Of a stretch of DNA of 64,000 nucleotides, positions 48,910 through 60,357 are shown in pieces (the stretch's first letter is position 1; each line of letters starts with the position of its first letter). Under the pieces are notes generated by a model. That model was not told the origin of the DNA. It saw only the letters and a list, made by a program, of their open reading frames with translations, and ran no database searches. This stretch comes from Crotalaria pallida. Lineage: Eukaryota; Streptophyta; Magnoliopsida; Fabales; Fabaceae. The stretch covers positions 141,946,501 through 142,010,500 of the forward strand of contig CM075651.1 in the NCBI GenBank assembly GCA_037953625.1. The letters are read 5' to 3'. The translations under genes and the position numbers were made by a program.

Positions 48910-49518
48910 CATGGTTTTGAAAACCGGACCAGACCGGCCGGTTCAACCGGAAAACCGATGAACCAGTGGAGGTGCCGGTCCGGAATAAGCTAGAAACTGT
49001 TCTGCAAAAAAAATCGGGATTGAACCGGCTGAACCGGTATTAAACCGCCAAAACCGGTGGAAAATCGGTTTGGCCCGGTTTGAATTTGGAAGCCCAAATT
49101 AAGCAAAAAATTGGGTTTTTTTAAATTTTTTTTATATAACGAAATCCTATATGCTAGAAACTCAAACGACACCAATATGAGTCTCACTAGTTGATTACGT
49201 GTTTGCTCTCATCTCAACGAGAAAGAATATTAAAACTTTAGATTTTAGAACTAAGAAAAATCAAAAATGAAAAAGGCAAAAAGGCAAAGAAGTGAAGTGA
49301 AAGAAGAAAGAATAGTGAGTGACGCACAAGAAGGCAGCATCAATAATCAATAGAGAAAAAGCAAAAAGGCACAAAAAGGTAAAAGTACTAAAATATATGA
49401 TTATATACACACGTGTACATTAAGACCGGTTGGACCACAGTTCGATCACGGTCCAACCATTGAACCTTGAACCAATACCTTGATCGGTTCAATAACCGGT
49501 CTGGTTTTCAAAACATTG
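48910..49518. mobile_element. Non-autonomous hAT-type element, CCGGTT-rich ends
   Basis: An 8-bp target duplication CAAATTAG lies at 48902-48909 and 49519-49526. The terminal inverted repeats are CATGGTTTTGAAAACCGG on the left and its near complement (ending GGTTTTCAAAACATTG) on the right. Subterminal regions are dense in ACCGG/CCGGTT. The 8-bp duplication and CA..TG ends fit the hAT superfamily. There is no transposase, so it is non-autonomous (609 bp). Confidence 0.88.
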
Positions 49519-49608
49519 CAAATTAGAGTAAAAATAAATAATTACTCCTCAAACTAAAATAAACATAATCAAATTTAAAATCCGTAATTCGCAAGGGTAA
49601 AGTTACTA

Positions 49609-49880
49609 CTACTTCCGTCCCTAATTATAAGGCTCTCTTAGGAAATTTCACGTCCACTAAGAAAGTGGAATAATTTAGTTAATTGTATTGGAAATGTGAA
49701 CTTTTGATATGTATTTTCAAAATTAACCCTATTAATATTATTGGGAATCTAAAAAGTGTTAAATAAATAGGGATGTTTGTGGAAAAAAATAATTAATGCT
49801 CATTGAAAATTGGTAAAGGGCCTTATAAATGGGGACAAAATAAAAATGTTAAGAAAGCCTTATATTAGGGACAGAGGGAG
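49609..49880. mobile_element. Stowaway-like MITE, 272 bp
   Basis: The left end CTACTTCCGTCCCTAATTAT mirrors the right end TATTAGGGACAGAGGGAG, with TA on both sides. Confidence 0.78.
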
Positions 49881-50465
49881 TAGTATTTAAGAGTTGTTCA
49901 GTTGCATAGACTATTTTTCATCCAATAATGCATAAATGAGGTGAAAGAAAGTTTTTTTTTTTTTAATGTTTCGAAAATTTTGAGTCTCAACTTATTTAAT
50001 ATTATAGAGTTGCTTAATTTTCACCATTGAGTGAAAAGTTGCTTATATAAGTTGTAAAGGATGCTTAGTGAAACCCATAATAAGAAAACAATTGCACACA
50101 ACTGCACAATGTACCAGCACCATTTATCCTCCAACATATGGTCTACCTCTCAAAATACATTTTCTTTCATTGTAGCATAGCTATCTTAAAAGAATCCAGT
50201 AGTGCCATTTTTCCATTGCCACCATAAAGTAATATAAAAGGAACCGGGGATTTCTGAAATTTATGTGAATAAAGAAACAAAGAAATCATTCATTCAAAAA
50301 ACAAATCATTTACCACAAAAGGAAAAAGTAACAAATTATTCATCTTCTCTTGTGTACACTGAAGAAGAAAAAAATGTCTACAGAGCATCAAAAAAGTGCA
50401 TTTAGTTTGCTACAATCAAGACAAGACTACATTGGCAGCCAACCTCAAAAGATGGAAGTTATGAC

Positions 50466-52040
50466 TTATGAATCAATTTCTGTTTCACCTAAAGAAGTCT
50501 CAGCTGGAGCATTTTGGGCTTCAAGTAGTTTCATTTGGCGTTCCGCGTGTTCTCTTTCACAAGCCGTGATTCCCATAATAATATCCAGCATAGTACCCGT
50601 TGTGCCAAAAAATACAAGGGGTGCCAGAGATTTTCTCTTTATCCCCACTGGAATTGCCAGCAAAGCTCCTGCCACTGAAAATACCCAAGTGCCCAATGCA
50701 CTGCAAACTTTCCATGTTCAGTAACATTGCAAACAAAATTCGCTTTCAAAAATATGAAAACGGGATTTGCAGGATAACAGAAACTTATACAGTAAGGAAA
50801 TAAAAAAAAGAATCATTTTTTTATACAACAGCAATAAGCAGCATAGAATAGCAAAAACAGAACACTGCCACACACAATGAATAATAGAAGCAAATTGGCC
50901 AAAAGATCTACAAAGGAGATCAGGATCTAAGAGTAAATAACTAAGGGCACAAAAGTGCCTTTGCCCATAGATAACACTTCTTCAAAGCTTACATAGGCTG
51001 CAAAACATTTTTTAAAACCGGTAAAGTAGACAGATCTCATACCAAAATACAAGGGTAGCTATGACCAAATGAGGACCGTGATTTTAATTACCCTTAAATT
51101 TGTGCGATAAGACACGTATTTTATACACTGACTAAGCAACTTAAGCATACACAACATGGATGCTAGAAAAGCCCCTATCTCAACGATGGAGTAAATATAA
51201 ATTGGTCCTCAAACATTTTAGACATCAATTTCACCCCCTAATTGATGCTTTTTTACTTAAGGACCTAAATGATGTACAGACCTTTGGAGGGACAATTTAG
51301 TGTCCCTTATGTCATTGCAGAAGTAATTTATCATTTACTGCAATCTCTAATTTATTGAAGCACATAGTTTAACACTATTATTCTCATTGCTCCTAGGTAC
51401 TAACACCTTGACGAATCGTCCAAAAAAATTTATCGGATGTTTGCCTAGCTGGTTATTCTGGGTGAACAACCAAACATTTTTACTCAAGGTACCCCAAGAA
51501 AATACACGCATCTACATGCCTAATACTCCAAAAGTGGGATGAATAGCTGGACCAGAACTCAAAATCAGTGACAATTCCAATAACCAGGGGAACAAAAACA
51601 TAAAGGGGTTTCCAATTTCATGTCCAATAAATCATTAACAACATTAAACAAACAAATTTTCTCATCTCAAACCTATTCCAATCCAAGAACAGTTGAACAC
51701 ACTTGCAAACTAATCCAAATACCCTATCCCAGAACTTTCCCTGGCATCAACCCTTTACAAGGGTGCAAAAAAAGACCCTAATTTTCACACTAAACCCATC
51801 ATAATTTGATAGCACTCTAACAAGCTCTTAAATTTGAAAATTTGATTTGATAATATCAAAGTAAGTGGTAAAAGGGGTGTGTAAGAAGCTGAAGCAAGCT
51901 TCATCTATTTAATCCAATTCCGTGAATCAAATACAATGGATTAATTGATGATTGAATAGTGTTAGAGAAAGAAGAAAAGAGACTGACTTGGAAACAGAGC
52001 AATCAGCGAGATTCTTTACATTTTCTTCACCACCGGCCAT
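50466..52040 (-). CDS. Small conserved two-helix membrane protein, 95 aa
   Basis: Two exons, 51988-52040 and 50466-50700, join in phase (aa + t) to give 95 residues and a TAA stop. The N-terminus MAGGEENVKNLADCSVS is hydrophilic. One hydrophobic segment follows at about residues 19-37 (LGTWVFSVAGALLAIPVG), then a basic loop (IKRKS), then a second at about 42-62 (LAPLVFFGTTGTMLDIIMGI). The C-terminus CEREHAERQMKLLEAQ is helical and charged. I do not recognise the family by name; a small organelle or ER membrane protein is plausible. Overall, the intact frame, good splice sites (GTCAGT donor, TTTGCAG acceptor) and codon use support a real gene. A Stowaway MITE sits about 300 bp upstream. Confidence 0.75.
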
Positions 52041-52338
52041 TATGTTGAGATGGGTTTTTGCAGAACCATAGCAAGCGTCGTTTTTTGTAGAACTGTATTA
52101 TAATTTCAGAGACTGAGAGTGGGAAGCAGTGAGGGTTCGACAGAGGAAGAAGAAGAGAGGGAAAGGGAGAGGCGAGGGTGGCTTGGCTTCTTGGTTTGCC
52201 TTTGCTTGTTGATGGCGGTGGAGGCTTGGTGGCCAGCGGCGGATCGGAGGGAGTGATGATGACTGAATCGGAGGCAAACTGAGGGAGTGAGATGATGCTG
52301 TGAGAGAGGAGTAAAGTGAGGGAGGCAAACATATATTA

Positions 52339-52616
52339 CTCCCTCTGTCCCTTAATATACACTTTTACCTAATTCAAGTAATTATTACTTTCAAATTTAT
52401 CAAAGAAATATGTTGTTATTCCAAGTTACCCATATTTAAAACTTTAAAATTCCATTCATTTCTCCTTATTGTAATTATTACCCTATCACCCCTATGCAAT
52501 TATGAGGAGTGTATTTGGAATTAACTCTTTAATGCTACCTATATATTCTAAAACGACTTATAAAAAGGGACACCAATTCTACCAAAATGGTGCCCTATAT
52601 TAAGGGACAGAGGGAG
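52339..52616. mobile_element. Stowaway-like MITE upstream of the small membrane protein gene
   Basis: The left end CTCCCTCTGTCCCTTAATAT and right end TATTAAGGGACAGAGGGAG are near-perfect inverted repeats with TA on both sides (52337-52338, 52617-52618). It is the cleanest MITE of the window, 278 bp, and is close kin to 43575-43871. Confidence 0.88.
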
Positions 52617-52937
52617 TATTAATAATACTATATTATTACAGTTATAATTAAATGTAAAATATAAAAGTGTGGGGCAGGTTGTGGGTCCATTTAAGAATAA
52701 AAGTTGGGTTTGGGGCTAGAGGAAAAAAGTTGATAGAGTTCTTAACTTTAGGGAAAGTGTAAAAAATTATAAGATAATACGCGAGACCCATTTATGAACC
52801 AAAAGTGAGTTTTGGGTTGTAGATGCTCTTGGATCCATTTAATGAGAAAGATATTTACCACGGGTAAACATCAATATTAGATAATAGCTCTATAGAACAA
52901 ACCCATAACAGTACCTAACAAATGAATGAATTTTAAA

Positions 52938-53165
52938 GAGATGAAAGTTTTGATAGAAATCTACGAGATAAAAAATTAAGATTAATACATAAATTAAAAT
53001 TACCAGAAATAATTGCAGAGAAATATATGAATATTATAAGACAAGAACTAGTAAAATTAGAAAATATGTTGTTACAAGAAAAATCACTAAGAGATCATTT
53101 TAAAGAAATTAAAAGACAACAAAAATATGAAGATAGAATAATGAATGGGTTTGTAAGTAGTTAAA
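52938..53165 (+). other. A-rich open frame of unknown origin
   Basis: About 75 codons are open up to a TAA at 53163-53165, without an early ATG. The translation is rich in Lys, Glu, Arg and Leu, includes KLPEIIAEKYMNIIRQELVK and looks helical. The codons are strongly A-biased (AGA, ATA, GAA, AAA), unlike host genes nearby. I do not recognise it. Its last codons run into the dispersed repeat at 53137. It could be a relic of a mobile or viral sequence, but no hallmark motif is present. Confidence 0.3.
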
Positions 53166-53300
53166 AATTATATTTAATTTAAATTTAAATAATTAATATA
53201 ATATAATACTATTTCATGATCTTTTATCTTATTTTGAAGTTATAATTTATCCTTATTTAAAAAAAAAAAACTTATTCAAGTTTTTAGTTCTTTAATTTTC
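53137..53300. repeat. Dispersed repeat, second copy of 10656-10845
   Basis: It starts GAATAATGAATGGGTTTGTA as in the first copy and follows it almost base for base, except for an internal deletion of roughly 40 bp after AATACTATTT. It ends near TTTTTAGTTCTTTAAT. Confidence 0.85.
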
Positions 53301-53317
53301 ACACTAAACCCTTCATA

Positions 53318-53440
53318 ATTATTTTTTTTTTAGGCAAACACTTTTTTTATATTCTTTTAGGGGAGAGCGAGAGAACATAGTCACCAGGATTTGAATCCAG
53401 ATGCACTAACACTATGTCTTGCAGCTCTAACTACGGAGAG
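53318..53440 (-). mobile_element. tRNA-derived SINE, minus strand
   Basis: A 123-bp insert is flanked by a perfect 13-bp duplication TAAACCCTTCATA (53305-53317 and 53441-53453). On the minus strand it shows a box A-like GTAGTTAGAGCTGC, a box B-like GGATTCAAATCC and an A-rich tail. It interrupts a duplicated segment of the nearby gene's intron. Confidence 0.85.
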
Positions 53441-54175
53441 TAAACCCTTCATATTTTGCAAGCACTCTAAGTAGCTCTTAAATTTGATTAAGTTGTCAAA
53501 AATGGGTGGGGAAAAAAGCCTAATTTTCAGACTCAACCCATCATAATTTGATAGCACTCTAACAAGCTCTTAAAATTTTACAATGATTTTCGTCTACATT
53601 TGGTTAGGTTATTTAACTAGTGGCACTTGTTAGCATTTACCAACTTATAATATACAAATGGGGCATGCAAAATAAACGAAATAATTGTTGCGACCAAACA
53701 AACATTAAACTCACTTTTCTCGGTTGATAATTGTTTCACATTTCAATGGCTAAGTAGAGTTGTAATTTTTTAGTGCAATGAAGTGCCACTAGTGTTGCCA
53801 TATCTAAATCTCGCAAAATGCTTTAGTGTGTCTCAGTTAGTAATACCAGAAGAATTGGAAATTTAACCATGGTAACTTACTGAAACCAGTTCAACATTAA
53901 CTACTGTCGTCAATAAAAAATAAAATGCCAAGAAGCATTACAAGCTGAAATGATGGGAAAATTACTCAGGCTATGAATCATCTTACAGCATCAAACAGCA
54001 GATCCTATTACAACTTACTCTTATACATTCTTTTTTCTGTTTTTCGCCTTACTGTGTGAGGCAGGGATGGAGGGGAATTTGTTTCAACATCAAATAAATA
54101 ACATGTTTCTGGTCCCCAAGCCTTTCACCACCACCAGCCTAACAAGCCAGGTAACATCTAGCTGCCTTGTACTTA

Positions 54176-57100
54176 CTAATAGGGTCGGTACCTTCTACCA
54201 CGGTTACCCTCATCACTGCCACTGCCTCGCCCAGAATGGCCACTTGGACCATTGTTCCGGTCATTTCTGCGTGGTCGGGGAGCTGGCATCTGTACACCAG
54301 GTTGTTGACTGCAAAGTGTCCCAATATAAAAGCTTTAAGTATTATATCATATCAGATAAAGAAATGAAACCACCTCCATGCCTTGTAACAACTTACAGGA
54401 CATAGCCGATTTGACCATCTGGTAATACCATTGGAACCATCTGCATTCCTGTTGGCATTGGACCCCTACCATATATCACTGGCTGCTCATACATACATGA
54501 GAATCCGTAAGTTGCAAATTGCAAACATATTAGAATGAAGAATAAATCAAGCAGCAAAGGCATCATTGTAAGTCTCTAAATACCTGTTGAAAACTAGCAG
54601 CAGCAACACCATATCCACCTCCTGAAGAGCCATAAGGATTTCCAGCAAAGCCGCCACTATAACCAGGATGTGGAAAATGGTTTGGTTGAAATCCAGGATT
54701 ATAGGGATAACCTCCATCAAATTTTTTCTCAGTTTGAGGCTTGGCAAGAACAACCTCAAGCATTTGACCTGCAGTTCGATTCCATTACACATATCTAAGT
54801 AAACATAACAAATATATTCAAAGAACATGTTTGACAAACAGCCAGCACTAATAATACTTTTTAAGGGTACTTTCCTCTAGGCATAATAATTTATAATAAG
54901 CTGGTTTCACCCTGTCGTTACTTTTCTATAAGAAACTCGCTTAAACACAGAAAGAAAAACTTAAGACAGACTTGATGTATGGAAGAAGTACCATTGACTT
55001 CATATTTCTCCCCATCATTTACAGCCTTTAATGCACTTGATCTCTCAGCATAATGGATAAAACCAAAATCACGCTTCCCTCCAGCTTTGCTAGGTGGCAT
55101 GACCACTTTTGTTACATCTCCATGACGAGAAAATAGTTCCTTCAGTTGTTCAGTACTTGTATTCTCGGGTATGTTTTTCACATAAAGAGCTTTAACCTGA
55201 GCAGGAACAACAAACAGATTACACAAAAACATCAACATTATCAGCAACACTTATTAATCATGTCAGAAGGTGGTGCAAAAAGCTTTAAAAACGACAAATT
55301 CATCATTTATATTGGATATCTCTAATAGAACTGTTAAAGCTTTATGATTAGTTCAGGGGCAGAGGGAGAGGGGACTGGTGCATGCCAGCCAAGGTCCTCC
55401 CAAAAATGTTATTATCTGTCTACATTCCCCTTATGTTTGGTTTGGTTTGGTTTAACACCCCTAAAAAAAATTCATGCTAGTATATGATTTAGTATGGGCC
55501 CCTCAAGATAACTTTCTGGCTCTGCCACCAGATTAGTAATTATTCATCGTGGCTGAATTAGGACTTAGTTCACATAAAACAGATAGATTTACACTGAAAA
55601 ATATGCATATCATAGATGCACTTCGGATCAAGGTTATCAAAAATCAAGATCTTATGTAAGATCAGGAGGGGGAAAGAAAAACGTAAAACATGGATTGCAG
55701 CGCGGATCATGAGATCCTTCCGAAATGAAAAAAAGTATATATATGTATACTCTTATATTTTGATAGTTATTATATAAATATATATGCACACATACAATTT
55801 TTGGTTTATATAATGTTGAAACAGTTAAGAAAATATAAACCAAATTACGAAATCATTAATTAAAACATAAAGCTGCACAGTAGAAAGATAAAAGCCACCA
55901 TTTTAGTCTTCCGAGTTGTAAAAGAAGACAAAAACTCAGCACCCACCTACCCACATATCAAAGTCACGACAAGGAAGCGCACACCAACCCACCGTCAAAT
56001 AAGATTGAGGGGCCAAGGTGAGCATTTGGAACGTGAGTGTCGAGTCTTGTAGAGTAAGGAGTCTGATTTGCTTGAAATCTTGAAGCGCATTTGGGGATTT
56101 TATGTTTTAGGGCTTCTAGGTCTAATTTTTTAATGGGGCGGGTCTGAACCAAATTTTCTTTTTCCCAGTCGCCTCTTTGAAAATTGTCAGAATCGCGAAG
56201 ATTCATTCAAGCTTTGTCCAGATGGATTTCACAGGCGCCAGCAGAATCAAGATTCTGGTGTGATCTTCACTCGCTAGGAGCATAAAAAGTGTACAATCGC
56301 AAGATTTCATGGTAAAATCCCGATCTTGTCCATCTCGCTTCTGATTGCACCCATGAGGGGCAAGTAGGTTGGTCCCATCTATAGAGCAGAGTACATGGAA
56401 GGTTTGATCTTTTTTTTTTTGCTCGGCTGAAGGTTTGATTATTCATATATATTTTTTAGTTTAATTTTATTATTAGTATATGACAAAGGGAGGAGGGGGC
56501 GCAGGGATCATCAGCTATAAATATTCAATCAACTACTTAATGTTGTACGATGAAACAATTCAAAACCATTTTTAATATCATTCCACATTCATCCTCGAGA
56601 TTACCTGTGAAGAAGCAGACTGATCAGGTGATATCTTTGGATCTGCCCATGTGACAGTTGGGGTATTACCATCAAACTTAAAGCTCGCACTTGACATTTT
56701 TTGCCGTGAATAATCAGCACATGCATTATTGTAATACAACACAAAAGCAAACCCACGATTCCTGCTTGAATTTTGAGGGTCCTGTAATAAACAAAATGGA
56801 ATGGCATTAGAAAGGGGTAGGCATTACAACACTTTAGTATAAGCTAGTAGAACAGATTAGCTCAAGAACAAACCTTTTTTAGCTCAATGTTTTCAACTCC
56901 AGGACCAACGCCCTCAATGACTTTCCTAAACTCATCCTCAGTCCAATTTTTTGGAATATTACCAATGAACAACCTTTGTTTTGTCTCAGAGAGTGAACAC
57001 CTTAAAGTTTTATTCTGACATCAAGAACAAACTTGAAATTAATCAAAACTAAGCACGGACAGAGGATTCATAACAGAAAAACACTCAGAAAATGTGAATC

Positions 57101-57782
57101 TTGTAAAGGGCAGGCAAGATTTTCAAAACAGCAGCCAGAATACCTTATATTCCTTATTATGTAACTCTTCAATGGCCTTCTCTGCTACCCCTTTTGTTTT
57201 AAAAGCCACAAAAGCATAACCCTTGCCTTCTCCAGTGTCCCTATCTTTCATTAATCGCACCTGAAAATCAACAACGGATCAACTTCTTACTCATTGATCT
57301 TAATTTTTCTCTAACACCTGCCCAAAAGGCAAAATCTTCAATGTTGTACAATTCATAAATGCGATACATAACAGTTCACACACCTCATGAATATCACCTA
57401 TCAGCTCGCACAATTCCCTCAAATCATCTTCACATACATCGCGGGGAAGTCCACCAATAAAGACTTCAGAACCATGAGGAGGAAGGGCAAGAAGTTCATC
57501 ATGCTTCCTTTTCTCTTCTTCATCAGCAAAAGTTGGTTCGACTGACTCAGCAGCAATGCCGCTTCTATCTGCATCATGCAACTTGCCTTTCTCACCAGCC
57601 TCAGCCCCTGAGTCCTCAGACTCATGTTCTTCAATCCCTTCACCATTTTCATCGCTGTGTCCATCCCCTCCATTATCATCATCTACCTGTTCTTCAACAT
57701 CATCATCATCATCATCTGTCTCTTCCATGTAATTTTCTTCATCATAGTCCACACGCTCGTCAGTTTCAACACGTTCCGACAT
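54176..57782 (-). CDS. LIF2-like: hnRNP R/Q-like RNA-binding protein, LIF2-like
   Basis: Eight coding exons, all on the minus strand: 57384-57782, 57144-57260, 56874-57014, 56605-56781, 54992-55196, 54584-54768, 54397-54482, 54176-54308. They give 480 aa in one frame. Residues 1-100 are very acidic (DDDDDD runs). Three RRMs follow: RRM1 from about 106 (VFIGGLP; KGYAFVAF), RRM2 from about 186 (LFIGNIP; RGFAFVLYY), RRM3 from about 283 (LYVKNIP; DFGFIHY). The C-terminus is Gly/Pro/Tyr-rich with an RGR-type end (GRGS.., RRYRPY). Arabidopsis LIF2 is 495 aa and interacts with LHP1 to modulate chromatin and stress or flowering genes; nuclear RNA binding is expected here. ATG 57780-57782 is the first in the conserved acidic region. 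Confidence 0.93.
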
Positions 57783-59460
57783 GATTGACTCAGCAATTTG
57801 TCAATACCACCTGCAGGGTCATAAAATAATCACAAAAAACTAAACAGAACAGAAGCGACCACATGGTTGACACGGATAACATGACTGGCTGTCCCCAAGT
57901 AGAGAATTTCAAAGGCCAATGGTTCTTTTTTACGATCGGACTAAAATATATACTTCACAGGGTTTAAATCGATACAAAGGTATTGGCAATTAATAAGACA
58001 ACGCGGAAACACTTCTAAATTCCAAATACAACCCATGCCCTCAATTGGTAAGCTACCAACCGAGTTAGATAATAAGGTAATACACGAATCGGGGACGCGC
58101 CCGAGCTTTCAAAATATCAAAAACCAAAGGAAAAGAGGAAGTTAATCCAATCCAAAATGACCAAACTGAATGCAAACCTCAGTTCCCTATAAAAGAAAAA
58201 CAAAATAGGCACCGGTAGAGTTTTGCCCCCCATAGATGGATCTTGTCGGTTCAACTCGAATTATTAAGGATCCTGACCTCTTAATAAAGGAAAGTTGCAT
58301 AAATAAGAGAGTATGCAATATAGAAAGAAAAAAATGAAAAAAACTTGATACTTGTCCCATGAAGAGGAATGGCAACAAATCTAATCAAATACTAGTGTTT
58401 AATCATTATTAATTATTAATTATTGATTATTCAAGGAGGAAGAAGAAGAGAAAACAAAACAAAACACTAAAAATCGTGTTTTTACAACGAAACCCTAATA
58501 ATCTAAATGGATGATAAGCAAAGTAAAGTTGTATTTTTTATTTTAAAAAATAAAAAAATTGAAAGTGGGGGGAGTTGAAAGAATGGAATGGAGGAAGGTA
58601 ACATACCAACAAGATAGATCCAAATTGCAAGATGGGGAGTTATGAGAAGAGAAGGGGGCATAAGCATAATTTGAGAGGTGCCCAGAAGAATTTTAAGAAA
58701 AGGAAGAGGCATTATTTTTTTTTTTTTTTTTTTTTTTTTTGTTTTTGTTGTTTGTTGTTTTAATAGATATAAAAGTGAGTGAGAGAGTGAGTGAGTGAGT
58801 GAGTGACTTTGAATACCATACCAGGAATGATTTGGGGGAAATGAAATGAAATGAAATTTTGGAGATATGCTTCTCAGTGGAGGAGGGAGGGAGAGAGAGA
58901 GAGAGAGGGTTCTGCTGTGTAATACCCCTTCCCCTTTGTGTAGAGATAGATTATAGATAGAACATAACATAACAAACATTATAAGGGTGGGTGTCTTTAT
59001 CCGATGATGACGATGAAGCCAAACAAGGGAAACTGCCTCTTTTCGTGGCCACTCACGGGCTATTGCATTATTGGGCCGGGCTACTTATGATACTATGTCT
59101 TAGCCCACCTCAACTCTTTGTGGGTTAACTTTGTTCATGAGGTGGATTTTGTAAGTGTTTTAGTTCTCAAACCTCGTACTTTAATTTTCGTACCAAAAAA
59201 AAATTAATTGTAAAAGTGTCTCTTTTTATATTCCTAATCTCCTTTCCTATTTTTCGTTATTTCAAATTCTTAAATCTCATATTTCTCTCACACCTCCCTA
59301 TTGCCTAAGTCTCTCTCACACTCTTTGTAACGTTTTTGTCAAATTTAGAGAGCGCCATTATCATTGTCATTATTCACATCGTTCATCGTCTCTGAGTAAG
59401 TCGTTTTTATAGTTTTATATGTTTAGGGTTTTTTAGGGGGTTGTTCATGTTGTCCAACAT
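57783..59460 (-). other. 5' leader and promoter of the LIF2-like gene with simple repeats
   Basis: Non-coding. Likely 5' UTR exons and introns precede the ATG, since splice-like signals occur near 57811 and 58610. Simple repeats include a run of about 30 T at 58711-58740, GAGT units at about 58776-58805, and a GA run at about 58888-58908. No other gene is seen. Confidence 0.55.
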
Positions 59461-59467
59461 ATGAGAA

Positions 59468-60350
59468 AGAGTAAATTACACTGACCTCCCCTGAGTTTTA
59501 GTCATATTACACAAACCACCCCTCATCTTTTTAAACCTACACAAACCACCCTTAATTGTTATACTCACATTACACTCTATACCCCTCAACTTGATGAGCC
59601 GTTAGAAAACTTGACAGAAGTGACCATGTGTCCATCACATGTCAATTAATGAATTTTTTTTACCAAAATACCCTTTTATTAATTTTTATAAAACAAAACA
59701 GTAGTGACCATGTGCCCAACACATGTCAATTAATGATTTTTTTTACCAAAATACCCTTTTATTAATTTTTATAAAATAAAACATTGTTAAATGATGTTTG
59801 TATTAAAAATAAGGATCATACTAAGGACAAAAAAAATTCTTCAAAGAGACTTATATATAAGAATAGAAGGAGTAATTTGTATTATACTAAGGACAAAAAA
59901 ATTCTTCAAAGAGAGTTATATATAAGAATAGAATGAGTAATTTGTATTAATTTTAGAGAGAATTTACTGTTTTTAGAAAGCATTTAACAATGTTTTATTT
60001 TATAAAAATTAATAAAAGGGTATTTTGGTAAAATGTTTTATTTTATAAAAATTAATAAAAGGGTATTTTGGAAAAAAAAATCATTAATTGACATGTGTTG
60101 GGCACATGGTCACTACTGTTTTGTTTTATAAAAATTAATAAAAGGGTATTTTGTTAAAAAAAAAATCATTAATTAACATGTGATGGGCACATGGTCACTT
60201 CTGTCAAGTTTTCTAATGGCTCATCAAGTTGAGGGGTATAAAGTGTAGTGTGAGTATAACAATTAAGGGTGGTTTGTGTAGGTTTAAAAAGATGAGGGGT
60301 GGTTTGTGTAATATGACTAAAATTCAGGGGAGGTCAGTGTAATTTACTCT
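59468..60350. mobile_element. Large MITE with more than 200-bp inverted repeats, 883 bp
   Basis: A perfect 7-bp target duplication ATGAGAA flanks it (59461-59467 and 60351-60357). The ends AGAGTAAATTACACTGACCT are exact inverted repeats, and similarity of the arms extends for over 200 bp. The subterminal block with TTAATAAAAGGGTATTTTGG is itself repeated two to three times in each arm. A tandem duplication of about 65 bp lies in the centre (59817-59947). No coding capacity. A 7-8-bp duplication hints at hAT. Confidence 0.92.
59817..59947. repeat. Tandem duplication inside the MITE
   Basis: Two units of about 65 bp, both starting ATACTAAGGACAAAAAAA and ending AGTAATTTGTATT. The units look like remnants of a Stowaway end. 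Confidence 0.88.
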
Positions 60351-60357
60351 ATGAGAA

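Larger units (their letters stand above)
48088..50465. other. Spacer with an hAT-type element and a MITE
   Basis: It contains the 3' flank of the OB-fold gene, the CCGGTT-rich element at 48910-49518, a Stowaway-like MITE at 49609-49880, and the probable 3' UTR of the minus-strand gene from about 50080 to 50465. No other gene is visible. Confidence 0.6.
52617..54175. other. Spacer with an A-rich ORF, duplicated segments and a SINE
   Basis: It holds an unrecognised A-rich open frame (52938-53165), a copy of the 10656-10845 repeat (53137-53300), a minus-strand SINE (53318-53440), partial duplicates of intron sequence from the gene to the left (53292-53575), and the 3' UTR of the LIF2-like gene (from about 53950). 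No further gene. Confidence 0.6.
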
